DNA of 64,000 bases from Platanthera guangdongensis (lineage: Eukaryota; Streptophyta; Magnoliopsida; Asparagales; Orchidaceae): assembly GCA_039583875.1 (NCBI GenBank), contig CM077153.1, positions 113,022,568 to 113,086,567 on the forward strand. Direction: 5' to 3'. This document shows, piece by piece, positions 46,292 to 58,012 of the stretch. Numbering within the stretch: position 1 is the first letter of the stretch; each line of letters opens with the position of its first letter. The notes under the pieces are model-generated. The model ran no database searches. It was not told the DNA's origin and saw only the letters and a list, made by a program, of their open reading frames with translations. Both the position numbers and the translations under genes were made by a program.

Positions 46292-48329
46292 ATGCTGAGT
46301 CTCTCGATCGACACGGGGCGCTATTCACCACTTGCGGTCTCCACCTTCCAGTCCGGCATGGCTAGGCTTGGAGCTTTCTTATCTAGCGTTACTGCAAAAG
46401 GCGACCTGGAGCATACAACGCCTATGAAGACCAAAAAGATTGTAAAGAGGTCGACAAGAAAAGATCCTGTCCGCTCCACAGGAGAGAGCTCCCAGAGCCA
46501 GAAGCCTGCGGAGGAAGCAGTCCGTCATGTCGATGTGTCTGCTCGCAAGGATGCCGTAGTCGACGCCGAACCATTGAGGAGTGAGAAGATGGCAACCTTG
46601 TCGGACTCCGCTCCTTCTCAAAAAACCGCAACCTCGGCGGACACTGCTGGCGAACACATGGAGACTGACATATCTTCCCCCAATGCCTTAGTGCAAATCG
46701 TTGATTTGGACGAAGAAGACCGGCGGACTGAGGTAGAGGACGACGCGCCCTCAAAGGCATTAGCTGCTGTGAATCCTGAACCTGTCCGCGCTGACCAGCC
46801 CGATTTAGGGGGATCCGCCGCGGATGCTGCTGAGAAGACCGCCAAGAGGAAGAAGAGGAAGAGAGACGGAGCGACCGTCGCCGAGCGGGTTGAGAAGAAG
46901 CTTCGCGCAATGAAGGAGAAGAACGTCTCTAAGCGGACTGGGGCAGCGGACTTACAACACAGGCCGCGCGAAAAAGAAGTTCCAGACGGCGATCTGGTTA
47001 CTCCGGAGGCCCAAATCCAGGGAGAGAATTCCCTCTCAACGGTCAGTCTTTCCACGGATGAGATATTTGATTCCATAGACGTCGATCAACTTGACTTAAT
47101 CCAGGACTCCTTGCTGGTTGTGCTGCAGCAGAACGAGGCGGAGACTACTGGAGATAAGGGTGACGAACTCCCTTCCTTGTCCGCTGCGGAGGAAGAGGAG
47201 AGGGAGAGGCTGAAGGAGAAGATAGAGGAGCAAAAGAAGCAAATCGTCGCTCATGTTGCTGCGGTTGGGGCGGCCTCGAAGCAGGACTCGGCGGACAAAG
47301 CCGCTGAGGACCTGTGGGTTGCCGCGGAGCTGCCGCAAGGTCAGGTAAACTTCAGCCTGCGCCTAAATATTTTCAGCGCAAGTGGCTTTACAGGTCGCCG
47401 CCGCGGAAATCGAAGCCAGTCAATATTACCACGGAGACGGACGATATTGTAGTGTCGACGAGCTCTGCTGCTGAGAAAAGGGCTAAGGTCCACCGCGAAT
47501 GGAAAAAGCAGTTAAGCGCCTTTGACCCGGAGCGGGCAAGGCGGCCAATCATCTTCGATAGTCGGAAACTCGCTGCCGCTATATCTAAAAGTGATCTTTT
47601 ATCCTCTCTTTTAGTCCGCCGCGAACTGCCTTTGAATGCGAAGTTGACTTTATTTGTTGCAGGTAGAAAGTCGCTGCCGGGCTCCATCGAGAGTGGCGAG
47701 ATCGTGGTCACACCCAACACTGGTGCCGACGCGGTCTCACACGTGGAGTCCGCGGAAGATGAGCCGCCCAGCCTGAGCATGATAAAAGAGTTAGAGAAGA
47801 AATTTGAAGCTGAAATGCAATGTGTCAAAGCAGAGTTAGAGAAAGCGGCGGAGCGCGAGAGGGCGTCCGCGGCGCGCGAGAAAGCGTCCGCGGAACGCGA
47901 GAAGGCCCTCAAAGAACAGGTCGTCAGCATCTCGCGGGCGCTGGAGAGGTCTGAAAGGGAAAAGAAGAGGCTCGCGGATGACGTCCGATACTACAGAGGC
48001 AAGCACTTGGCGTCGGCTCGTGAAGGAAAGGAGAAGCGGACTGCTGAAGTCGCTGAGCAGAGGCCGCGGGCGTCAGATCGCATTCCTCCTGAGATCGCAG
48101 CACCGGCAGGTGGTGTCCCACATGCTGCGGATGAGGAGCCGAGGCCGGCAGCGGAGCCAATGGTGCCTCTCAGCCGGGTAGACCGGGAAGCCGCCCACAT
48201 GCACCGGACCATCAATGTCATCCACCACCACCTCTGTCGTGTGTATAGTGAAATTCTTCAGATAAGCGATCAGGCGGCTCATCTATGCCGGGATAGGACG
48301 AGAAGCGAACTGAAAACAGGGACCGCTGA
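46292..48329 (+). pseudogene. accA of E7, one frameshift region
   Basis: ATG at 46292 gives the full N-terminus with TGRYSPLAV at residues 8-16. Then a Lys/Arg patch, KRKKRKRDGATVAERVEKKLRAMKEKN at about residue 188, LQHRPREKE, and a coiled region ending near 47330, where a 2-bp gain shifts the frame. The frame resumes and runs through a phase-1 intron (47591-47662, 72 nt) to GRKSLPG, a strong coiled coil (about 80 residues, AREKASAEREKALKEQ) and the HMHRTINVIHHHLCRVYSEILQ block. A small indel near 48300 alters the last residues. I know of no function; the design fits a nuclear, self-associating protein. Confidence 0.8.
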
Positions 48330-48726
48330 GTCCGCGGTGCTTATTTTTTATGTTGAATTTGTATAATTCTGTATAATTGCGCTGCGAACAATGCTGTGTG
48401 ACGTGTGTGATTGAACTTTTATTGCGATCTTATGCGGACTCAAATTATAAATCCGCAATTTTATGGTGCTATCCTTGGCTTGATCTGTGGCGGACTGTGC
48501 GGACTAGCGCTGTGCCCGCTTCTTGTTAACCTGCAGGTGGGAAAATACGCGACCTGGGCGGATAGGAAACTGCACCGGCCACAACTTGGTTCTGAATTTC
48601 CCTTGGAATGTTAATTTGCCTTTGTATCCGCGTTATTTGTTTGGCTGCTTTTTTAATTCTTTGCGGACTGTGCGGATTGAACATGCGACCTGCGCGGACT
48701 GGCCAAAAGGCTGTCAGAAACTTTAT
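48330..48726. other. Spacer between accA and accB (E7)
   Basis: No gene seen. Contains repeated GCGGACTGTGCGGA strings near 48492 and 48663, just upstream of the accB TATA box. Confidence 0.65.
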
Positions 48727-48736
48727 CTATAAATAC
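48727..48736 (+). promoter_or_regulatory. TATA box of accB (E7)
   Basis: CTATAAATAC, 61 bp before the ATG at 48798. Confidence 0.7.
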
Positions 48737-48797
48737 TGCCTTCTGCTTTCTCTATGTAGGAAATTGCTGAAGTAAACGGATTCCTGCGGCCTGCAAC

Positions 48798-50658
48798 ATG
48801 GTGTCCGCGCGCACTGATGCTGCAGTCGCCTTCCATTCTGCCGATCACAGAAAATGTACTTTGACGGAGGCTGACTTGGCTGCCTTCGTCGAAAAGAATA
48901 TGGCGGACTCAAACATACTTGTCCGCCTACCCGCCCATCAGGAGAGGTTGAATTTCTCGACGGCGACCCAGATCGCCATTCCCGTTGATCATTTCGATAG
49001 CGGATTCAGGTTCCCGCTCCTATGGGAACTTGCTGCAATCTTTGAGCACTATGGGATGGTCCCAGGCCAGCTCGCGTCGAATACCCTTGCCGCGATCTGC
49101 AGCTACATCTCTTATCTGCGATCTGAAAAGATTGCTTTCTCGATGAACATCTTCCGTAAAATATTCTCCGTACGCTCCATAACTGCCTCCGGAGGTCGCC
49201 CCTACAAGGGAGTAATCTACTTCTACTGCAGGGGGATGAAGTTAGTGGGTCTTCCAAACAAGATCCACAACTGGACCTCAAGGTTCCTAATTTTTGAGGG
49301 CGACCTTGGGTTCGCGCACACGTATCCGCAGGTGCGCGCGGACTCCGTCTTTAAAAATGTGCAGTTGGACGACCTGGAGTCCGCAATCGTCGAATTCTTA
49401 GCGAACGCCAGGCTTGATATCGAATACTACCTTCCGCTGCTGGCAAACTTGGCGGATGTTATGCCTGAGGATAGTAAGTAGTTTAGCGGACTCAGCTTTT
49501 GTATCCGCCGCGACCATGTCGTTAACTCTGGTTCTCTTTTTGCAGCGACCTTGGCGGTGCCCGCCAACTTGCCGCAGACGCCCAGCGGCTTCACTCCTAC
49601 ACAAAGGGAGAAGAAGGAAGCAGTTGCAAAAAAGAGGAAAGAGGAAGGGGATCCCGCAGCGGACTACTCTTCCTCCGAAAGTTTCTCCATGACCGGCTTC
49701 GGTATCAGCCAGAGGGACCTTAGGGGGAACCCTATGGTCCACTGGCACAGCAAGAAAAAGCATGTCCGCCTATCCACCGCGCTTCATTCGTGGAGGAGTC
49801 CGCGGATAACACGCCACACTCATATTGCGCTCTCCACTCTTTACTGAAAGCGCAACTTGAGCGACCTCAAGAAGGTGTCCGCCGCCGACCTCCCTCTGCT
49901 GGCCTCCCAGGCTTCTGCGAACAGCGCGGTGACAAATCATTATGTTGCCACTCTGGCCAGAAACATGTTGAGGCAGAATGAACAGCTTCAGAAGGATAAC
50001 AAAGTGCTAAAGGAAAGGAACGCGCGGATGGGAGAAAGGAATGCTCGGCAAAGAGAGGAGCTGGCGGTGAGTTGCATTTGCCGCGGTCTAGATTTTCTAT
50101 CTGCCGCGATCTGTCTGATGTTTGTAATTTTGTCTTTCACAGGTCGCCTACGACTTGGAGAACAATAAATTCCAGGCCGCCACGCTCCCTTTTGTGATGG
50201 AGACTGTCGAGGTCGCTGTTGAGCGACTTGCCCGCGATGGCCTCATGAAGGAGGGAGTGGTCGGCGTCCCTTTTCTGGAGATCTTCCCTGAGCTGGCTCC
50301 TCAGGTCGCAGCGATGGAGAGAGCTAGAAAAGGAAAGGATGTCATTGAGGAAGGTGCAGATGAGGAAGAAGACGATGAAGAAGAAGAAGAAGAAGAGAAA
50401 GAAGACGGAGGCTCGCAGGGCGAAGAGCAGGGCGCCAGGGAAAATGCGGACGATGCTGCATCGAGCTGACGAGGAGAGGAGCTGTCCGCCGAGTCCGACA
50501 CCTCTGCATCTTCCTCTGCTACTGGGAGCTCGCATAGCGGGTCCGCCACTAGTACAGGATCAGGTAGCAGCGGGAGCAGCTCGGGGGGCTATTCTCCAGA
50601 TGTTGACATTATCGGTGACAGCCCTGCACCTCCTGAGAAGAGACAGCGGACTGATTGA
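48798..50658 (+). pseudogene. accB of E7, two nonsense codons
   Basis: Exon 1 48798-49473, exon 2 49546-50066, exon 3 50143-50658; introns 72 and 76 nt. Total 1713 coding nt, 570 residues. TGA at 49845 (GGA to TGA) and TGA at 50467 are the only breaks. Exon 1 is fully open: residues about 45-215 form the gypsy-type transposon-like domain (FDSGFRFPLLWELAAIFEHYG, SYLRSEK, RPYKGVIYFYCRG). Exon 2 ends in a coiled coil. Exon 3 has VAYDLENN at its start, an acidic run, a Ser/Gly-rich stretch and a basic tail KRQR. Intron 1 has an in-frame TAG and intron 2 an in-frame TGA, so splicing is required. Confidence 0.88.
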
Positions 50659-51130
50659 TCAATGCATATGTACATTTTGTAATCTTGTTTTTTGTAAAAA
50701 GTGGCGGACGCAAGATTGCAGTCCGCCGAACATATTGAATGATGTAAATTTTTTGATGAAATAGAAAGGATATTTTTTGGCATGTGTGCTTTCTGCAATG
50801 CTCTTTTTTCTCCACGCTCACCGCACCGATACTTAGCAGTCCGCACAACACGCTTGATAAACCTGAGCCTTTGTTGATTAGAGAATTATTGTTCCACTTT
50901 GGACCAAGAAACTGTCAGGCGGACTCTGTCGAGTTTCACTTGCAGTCCGCATGATACATACATTATTTATAGTGAACCTTGTCGATTAAAGAATTAGACA
51001 TCAACTCATTCAGTATCCGCCTCAGAGAACAGCCAGCTGATAATAATGCCAGGGGTACTTGAGTTATAGTTGTAGTCCGCAAGCCAGACCGCATATAATA
51101 TAAAAGCACATTGATTATTAACTTATCAAA
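50659..51130. other. 3' region of accB (E7)
   Basis: No gene seen. A GCGGACTC...AGTCCGC phrase stands at about 50927-50948. Confidence 0.6.
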
Positions 51131-51330
51131 TAATACGAGAATCATTCTGCGGACTGAGCGGATACAGAAAACCAATCCACTCATAATAGTGATCAAACTT
51201 ATATAACATGAAAATCATTCTGCGAACTGAGCGGATATAGAAGACCAATCCGCTTATAACAGGAATACACTTGAATATGTACCCTGCGGACTGAGCGGAT
51301 ACAGAAAACCAATCCGCTCATAATAGAAAT
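51131..51330. repeat. Three short GAGCGGAT...ATCCGCTC repeats
   Basis: Near 51146, 51211 and 51285 a GCGGACTGAGCGGATA string is followed by AATCCGCT-type sequence. In the third, GAGCGGAT (51293-51300) and ATCCGCTC (51312-51319) pair perfectly with 11 bases between. Confidence 0.85.
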
Positions 51331-51333
51331 GAT

Positions 51334-51786
51334 CTATAGCTTGCGACCAGGTGGGCAGGTGAGCCTGAGCGGCATACTTTCCTCACCGGGCTACAAGCTA
51401 TAAGATCAACCCAAGTCGGCGGACTGACCGGATAGAGAAAATCAGTCCGCTAAAGAAAACCAGCTTGCAATCCCAAGGAAACTTCCAAACTGTGCGGATA
51501 ACGAATCCAGTCTGCCTAAGATAGAAATGATCTATAGCTTGCGACCAGGTGGGCAGGTGAGCCGGAGCGGCATACTTTCCTCACCGGGCTACAAGCTATA
51601 AGATCAACCCAAGCAGGCGGACTCTGCGGATAGAGAAAATCAGTCCGCCAAAGATATAGAAATGACCTATAACTCGCGACCAGGTGGGCAGGTGAGCCTG
51701 AGCGGCATACTTTCCTCACCGGGCTACGAGCTATAAGATCAACCCAAACCGGCGGACTGAGCGGACGCTGAAGACCAGTCCGCGGA
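51334..51786. repeat. Hairpin repeat array (E7), three units
   Basis: Units start at 51334, 51532 and 51667. In unit 2 ATAGCTTG (51534-51541) can pair with CAAGCTAT (51592-51599). In unit 3 these are ATAACTCG and CGAGCTAT, so one pair changed on both sides. GGCGGACT and AGTCCGCC pair in the second half of each unit. Confidence 0.9.
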
Positions 51787-52474
51787 TAATTCCCTGCGAA
51801 GAGCAAGATGCTCACTTGGCGGAACGGTTCCCTGCCCTCTTGCCTGGAGTACAGTCTAAGTTGTGGGTCTCCTGCAGGCACTGCTTGAGGGTACCACGGA
51901 GTGTTTGAGAGTTACAAGCTAAGATGACCCGCGGGTAGGTGAGCCAGAATGGCATACTTTCCTCATGTGATCATCGAAGTTGTAACAATATCCCTAAAGC
52001 GGCATGGTAGAGCTTTACACCCACCTTGCCCTCCATAATGCAAAGGTGGGGTCAGGTACCTACCGGGATCCGAAGTCCAGAATCCAACCGCGCTAGAGCC
52101 TGCAAGCTCCCACTACACGGTGCGAAATCTCCTCGCAACACGTGGTCTTCGTGGTGTTATGCTAATGACAACGGCTCTAGGGGAGGTCTAGCTGAACTCG
52201 TCGATGTCTCCTGGTGTCAGGGAACCGTTATAGGTCTTTGGGAGAGAGAGAAAACACTAGAAAAAATGTTAGTATGGATTCTTTGATTAAGAAAATGCAT
52301 TTGCAAAGGAAGCATAAGAAAGAAAAAGGGAGTTCGGGTGTAGAACCGTTTTTGAAATCTGTCTTAGCGCCTTATCTGTTATGATTACAACAAAAACACT
52401 CGAAGAAGTGTTAGCAAGCAGTTTCTATTCATAACAATTTTTGAAGAGGATACACAAAGTAGAAGAAGGAGGTT
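51787..52474 (-). other. Conserved untranslated block after pol (E7)
   Basis: No gene seen. About 500 bp next to the array are closely matched in E5 and E6 and recognisable in E4. It would be in the 3' part of the gag-pol transcript and also downstream of accB. Confidence 0.65.
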
Positions 52475-55400
52475 TTAAGAATAGAACAGCTTGAGGTCAT
52501 CCCCACTCCACGTGTGTGGTATATCCTCTCCTTCGTATGTCTGCAAGCGATAAGCGCCGCTTTTTAATGCTTCTTTGACGACAAAAGGGCCGGCCCAATT
52601 TGGATTAAGCTTTCCAACTGAACCAGCTCTTGCAGCAGTATCAACCTTCTTTAGAACTAGATCTCCCACTTGGAAGTGTTTGATCCTTATATTCTGATCG
52701 AAGTAACGGGCCATCCTCCTTTTGACCTCTTCCTGCCTTATGGCTGCTTGATCTCTGACCTCCTCGATGTGTTCCAAGCTGAACCTCATCTCCTCATTAT
52801 TCAACTCAGCCCAATCATCGACACCTTCTCTTGCAAGTAGCACTCTGGGTGACGGGACTTCAAACTCAATCGGGATGAGTGCCTCTGAGCCATGAGAGAG
52901 TTTGAAAGGAGTCTCCCCGGTTGCGGATGATGGCGTTGTCCTAAGGGACCAGAGGACTGATGGAAGCTGATCAGCCCAACTGCCCTTGAGATTCTGCACT
53001 TTCTTCTTGAGCAAGTTGAGGATCTGCTTGTTGGCAGCTTCCACCTGGCCATTGCTTCGGGGATGATGAACTGATGCAAAACGCAGCTCTGTTCCGATCT
53101 GCCTGCAAAAATCTATCATCTCTGAGTTGTTGAACTCTGGCCCATTGTCAGTGATTAATGCCATTGGTATCCCGTGCCGGCATACAATTTCACCCCAAAC
53201 GAAGTTCTTGACGATCTGAGTCGTTGTCTTAGCCAATGCCTTGGCTTCGATCCACTTGCTGAAGTAGTCGATCATTACGATGATAAAACGCCGTTGCCCG
53301 CTTGCCAAGGGAAAAGGACCAATGAGATCCATTCCCCAAACCGCAAAGGGCCAAGGAGTTGCAATCGACCTGAGGGACTGAGCTGCTTGGTGCTGAAGCG
53401 GAGCAAACTTCTGGCACTGAACACACCTTCTGGCGTAGATCTCTGAGTCTTTCTTCATTGTGGGCCAGAAATACCCTTGTCGCAGGACTCGTCTTTCAAG
53501 AGTTCTTGCTCCAGAGTGACTTCCACACTCTCCTGAATGAACTTCTTGCAAAATGGTGTGAGCTTCTTCTTCTGAAACACATCGGGCCATGGTTGAGAGG
53601 AAGGTCTTTCTATAAAGGATTCCCGCCACTAGAAAGTAGTGAGCTGCTTTTATTCTGAACTTTTTCTTGTCTCTAACTGTATGATGATAATTTCCTGTTG
53701 ACAGATATAGGATGAATGGGTCCATCCAAGAGGCGCGTTGATCTACTTGCATCAAATCTCCTTCCACCACTGCCGGGCGGAAGAGCTCGGAAGTTGTGCC
53801 TCCTGAAGGCATCCCATGCTTAGAGAGAAAATCGGCCTCCTCATTCTCTGTTCTGGGGATATGTTCGATAGTGAAGCTTTTAAACCTGCCGACCTCTATT
53901 TTCACAAGAGCTAGATATTTTTTCAAGACTGGCTCCCTTGCTTCGAAGTTGCCGAGGACTTGCGACGCCATTACCAGAGAATCGGTTTTGATGTGAACAT
54001 GATCGATCCCTAATTCCCTTGCGAGCCTCAAGCCTGCTAGCAGAGATTCATATTCAGCCTGGTTGTTGGTTACTGGAAAGTAAAACTTGATGGCCTGCTC
54101 CAATTTGACTCCGTTTGGATTGATGAGAACCACTCCTACTCCAGAAGAACTTCTGCCTGAGGCACCATCAACATAGATGGTCCAAGCCAAAGGTGACCTT
54201 TCTGCTTGATCAGAACTGGACTCTGGCATGTCAATCAGAAAATCTGCTAGGACTTGAGCTTTGATGGCTGTCTTGGGCACAAAAGAAATTTCAAATTCGC
54301 TTAGCTCTATTGCCCACTTAGCTAGCCTGCCGGAATGCTCGGGCTTTTCCAACACACCCTTCAAAGGTTGATCGGTGATGACTTGAATTGAATGTGCTTG
54401 GAAGTACGGGCGAAGCCTGCGAGCTGACATGACCAGTGCCAAGGCTACCTTCTCCAGGATCGGATACCGCGTCTCAGCACTCTTTAGAATATGGCTGACA
54501 TAGTACATTGGGAATTGCTTTCTGCCTTCTTCCCGAAGAAGAACGGAGCTGACGGCCTCAGGGCCAACCCCTAGGTACAAGAAAAGAACCTCTCCTGGGC
54601 GGGGACTCTGAAGCAGAGGAAATGAGGTAAGCTGCATCTTTAACTGTTCAAAAGCCTGGGAGCACTCTTCTGTCCACTCAAACTTGGAAGCACGTCGGAG
54701 GGTCTTAAAAAAGGGGGCACTCCTATCTCCAACCCGAGAAAGAAATCTTGCAAGACCTGCTAGCCTTCCCCCTAACTACTGAACTTCTTTCGGTGAACGA
54801 GGGGTAGGCATTTCAAGAATAGCTTTCACCTTGTCAGGATTGGGGGCAAGTCCCTCCGGAGTAAGGAGATGACCAAGAAACTTCCCCTTACTCGCTCCAA
54901 AAGTACACTTCGAAGGATTGAGCTTCATCTTGTATCTACGCAGAGTAGCGAACGTCTCTGCTAGATCTAGCAAGTGCAGCGAAAACGATTTACTCTTAAT
55001 CAAGAGATCGTCTACATACACTTCTAGGTTTCTTCCTTTTTGATGGATAAACACACGGTCCATCATCCGTTGATAGGTCGCGCCAGCATTCTTAAGCCCA
55101 AAGGGCATGACAAGATAGCAATAACATCCATCGTTAGTTATGAACGACGTGTGAGGAACGTCGGGCTTATGCATTCTTATCTGGTGATAACCAGAAAACG
55201 CATCTAAAAAACTCATGTAAGAGTATCCTATCGCAGAATCAACTAAAGAATCTATCTGAGGCAGGGGGTAGCAATCTTTAGGACATGCTTTATTAAGTTT
55301 TGTAAAGTCTACACACATTCGCCACTTTCCCCCTGGTTTTTTAACCATTACAACATTTGAAATCCAGGTGGGATATTGCACTTCTTTAATAAAATTCGCC

Positions 55401-56574
55401 TTGAGGAGTTTCGCAACCTCCTCCCTTATTGGTTCTGCAAGCTTTGTTGCCACGTCCCTCTTCTTCTGTTGGATGGGCTTGCAGCTGGGATCAACATTCA
55501 GATGGTGGCAAGCTACATCAGGATCCACCCCCGGCATGTCTTCTGCTGACCAGGCAAAGACATCCAGGTTCTTTAGCAGGCAAGAAATCAACTCAGCCTT
55601 TTGATCTTCAGGTAGCTCCGAGTTGATGGAGAGTTTCCTCTCCTCCCCTTCAGCAATGGGGACTCCTTGTGTCACCTGGGCAGGTTCCAGGTGAGCACCT
55701 TCATCAGCAGCAACTTTCGAACTAGAAGAGGCTTCTGCAGCTTCTGCTGGAGCAAGGGAAGCTTCAACCATGTTGACAGTGCGGACGTAGCACTCCCTTG
55801 CTCTCCTTGGGTCGCTCCTGACCCGGCACATCCTTCCATCGGCAAAGAACTTGATGGTGAGGTGATAAGTGGAAATCACTGCTTGGTACTTGTTCAGCAG
55901 GGGCCTGCCGAAGATGGCATGGTAGCTGCTGGGGGCGTCGACCACTATGAACTGTATCTGCTTTGTTACCCCTCCAAGCTTCACTGGCAAGGTGACGCTG
56001 CCCTCCACCTCTTTCCTCTCTCCTGAGAATCCATAGAGCGGCCCCTCAGTGGAAAGCAGAGGCTTTTTGGTCCTTAGGGCCTCAAAAGTAGACTTGAAGA
56101 GGAGGTTGACTGAACTGCCCGTATCAACAAGAATTCTGTCCACTGTGAAGTCTCCAAGCACAGCCTTGATCACAACAGCATCGTCAAATGGATTGGCTGT
56201 TTGAGGCAGATCTTCCGGACCAAAAGTGACGACTTCTCTTGGGGGAGCAACGGAAGAAGAGGCCACCTCCGCCTGGGTGACCCTTGAAATTGAAGATTTC
56301 CGAGTGGACTCGGTCCCTGCTCCACCATGGATGAAGAAGAGGCGTCCCAGAACTCCCTCATCATCTGCATCAAAGCATTCCACTGGGACGTTGATCGACC
56401 CCAGACGGCCTTCGTCCTCCACATCTACACACTCCTGGTAAGCCTCAGCTACCTCTTTGCCCTTCGAGGTGGATGGCTTCGACGAGGAAGGAGAATCCTT
56501 CTTGGTCAGGTCAATCTTGCCCTCGGCAAGCAACTTATCAATCAGCGCACGAAGGGCCTTGCATTCCTCAGTCA
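52475..56574 (-). pseudogene. pol: pol of E7, near-intact, one stop
   Basis: Protease VDTGSSVNLLF near 56115; reverse transcriptase with FLDAFSGYHQIRM near 55200 and YVDDLLIKS near 55005; first RNase H degenerate, with YLGVGPEA where a DAS-type aspartate is expected; second RNase H complete in motif (YVDGAS near 54160, AEYE, KTDSLVMAS, NEEADFL); integrase with paired His and Cys near 53400-53520, GMDLIGPF near 53330, TDNGPEF near 53145, GQVEAANKQ near 53040; GPF-type C-terminus, no chromodomain. The dual RNase H marks the Tat lineage. A CAG to TAG change at 54778-54776 is the only stop inside. Confidence 0.9.
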
Positions 56575-57959
56575 GATGACCCTTTTTCCTTGTGGAACTG
56601 GCAGTATTGCGAATTATTCCTCGGCTTCCACAGCTTCTGAGGCTCTTGCCTCTTTTCTTCTGATCTCCTTTGCAGGATCTGGATGACTTCGTCAAGGTCC
56701 AGATCTGCAGGGTCTTCCATGGGACTTTCTTCATATTGGCACGGGGCAGGCAAGGCTGCCTGCTGGAGGATGGGAAGAGCTTGCAAAGGAATGGCGGGAG
56801 TGGTGGCCAACGGCAGTCTCTGCTCGTGAAACTGTTGATGGCCTTGGAAAGGTTTTTTGTTGCGGAAGTTCCTGCCTCTTTGAGACGGAGGCTGGAAGTC
56901 TGGACGAGGGGGCCTGCCGCGAGAGGAAGAAGCGGAGGCATCCCTTCCTTCAGCCTTGGCTGTCGGGGATGAAACATAGGTCGGATTGGCATTTTCCCCT
57001 TCTATGAAACGATTGACCATGGCGATCAACTCCTGATAAGTCTCGGGAGCCTTGGTCGTTGCTTTAAACTTCAGAGGGCCTTCCCGGAGGCCATGGATCA
57101 AGGCAACTTTATAATAGTAGGGGTTCACATTCCTCACCCCCTGAATTTCTCTTTGAAAGCGATCAACGAATCGTGCCACCGATTCGTTATCCCTCTGCTT
57201 GATCTCAAATAGGGCAGCTGGCCCATTCTTCCTCTTCCTTGAGGTAGCAAACCTCAGCAGTAACTGGCTACGAAGCTCGGCAAAAGAAGAGATAGTGCCC
57301 GAAGGCAGCTCATAGAACCATTCTCTCGCTTGCCCTTCGAGAGTGGTAACCAGCAATTTACACTTAATCGCATCTGAGAGGCATCTTAAAGCAACTGCCC
57401 CCTCAAATGCCTGGAGGTGAGAAACGGGATCTGTCGCTCCTGTATAGAACGGGATGCGCGGCAACCTGAAGTTGCTCGGGGCCGATTCCCATCGAATTCG
57501 GTCAACAAAGGGAGACGGGGTGTCAAACTCTGCAGGATAGAAAGGGCGGACTGGAGCCGAGGAGTCCGCGGGCTCGGCGGACTGGCGGTCAGCAAAGTGA
57601 AGTTGGCGGGCAGGAGTGCCCCTAGCAGCTTCTCTGAAGAACTCTCTGAAAGCAAACTCTTCCTCTTGAGGGCGCAGAGGGGCTGTGGTCTGAGCAGGGT
57701 TCCGAGGATTTTCTGGCGACTGCCGAAGCGGATTTCGGCGAGGTGGGGTCTGGCGGATTGGCGAGTTCGCTGGGTCCGCTGCGGCCTGAGGAGCAAGCCG
57801 CTGGGCCAAAGCAAGCAGAGCTTGGCTGATTGTGTCAAGACGCTGGTCGGTCTGCCGGCGAGACTGCTCGGCCTCAAGGCGAGCTTGCTCAATCGCGTCC
57901 CAAAGGGAGTCTTCTAAAGAGCTAGAGCGATCTGAAGAGCGGGCTCTGCGGTCTGACAT
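56575..57959 (-). pseudogene. gag: gag of E7, frameshift at its zinc knuckle
   Basis: ATG at 57959 lies 32 bp inside the tRNA-like primer string. Residues 1-145 are Arg/Pro/Gln-rich and low complexity. Residues 150-325 form the retrotransposon Gag domain (FVDRIRWESAPSNFRLPRIP, DPVSHLQAFEGAVALR, AREWFYELP, FVDRFQREIQGV). YCQFHKEKG at about 452 begins the zinc knuckle, where one extra G in a purine run at about 56578 shifts the frame; pol continues in the other frame. Without it gag-pol would be one reading frame of about 1830 codons. A recent mutation is more likely than programmed frameshifting, since E5 and E4 show no such insertion. Confidence 0.88.
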
Positions 57960-57990
57960 CTTTCGTCCGCTGATTTCAAAACACTACTCG

Positions 57991-58009
57991 GATCTGAAGG
58001 TCGCGTGTT
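57991..58009. other. tRNA-like string at the primer-site position (E7)
   Basis: GATCTGAAGGTCGCGTGTT, 3 bp from the LTR, identical to 8831-8849 in E1 although the two LTR families differ widely. Strong constraint fits a primer site, but it matches an internal part of a tRNA. Confidence 0.55.
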
Positions 58010-58012
58010 AAC

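Noticed and set aside
56575..56585. Programmed frameshift between gag and pol in E7
   Set aside because: One extra G in a purine run, absent from E4 and E5, which read on in one frame at this motif.
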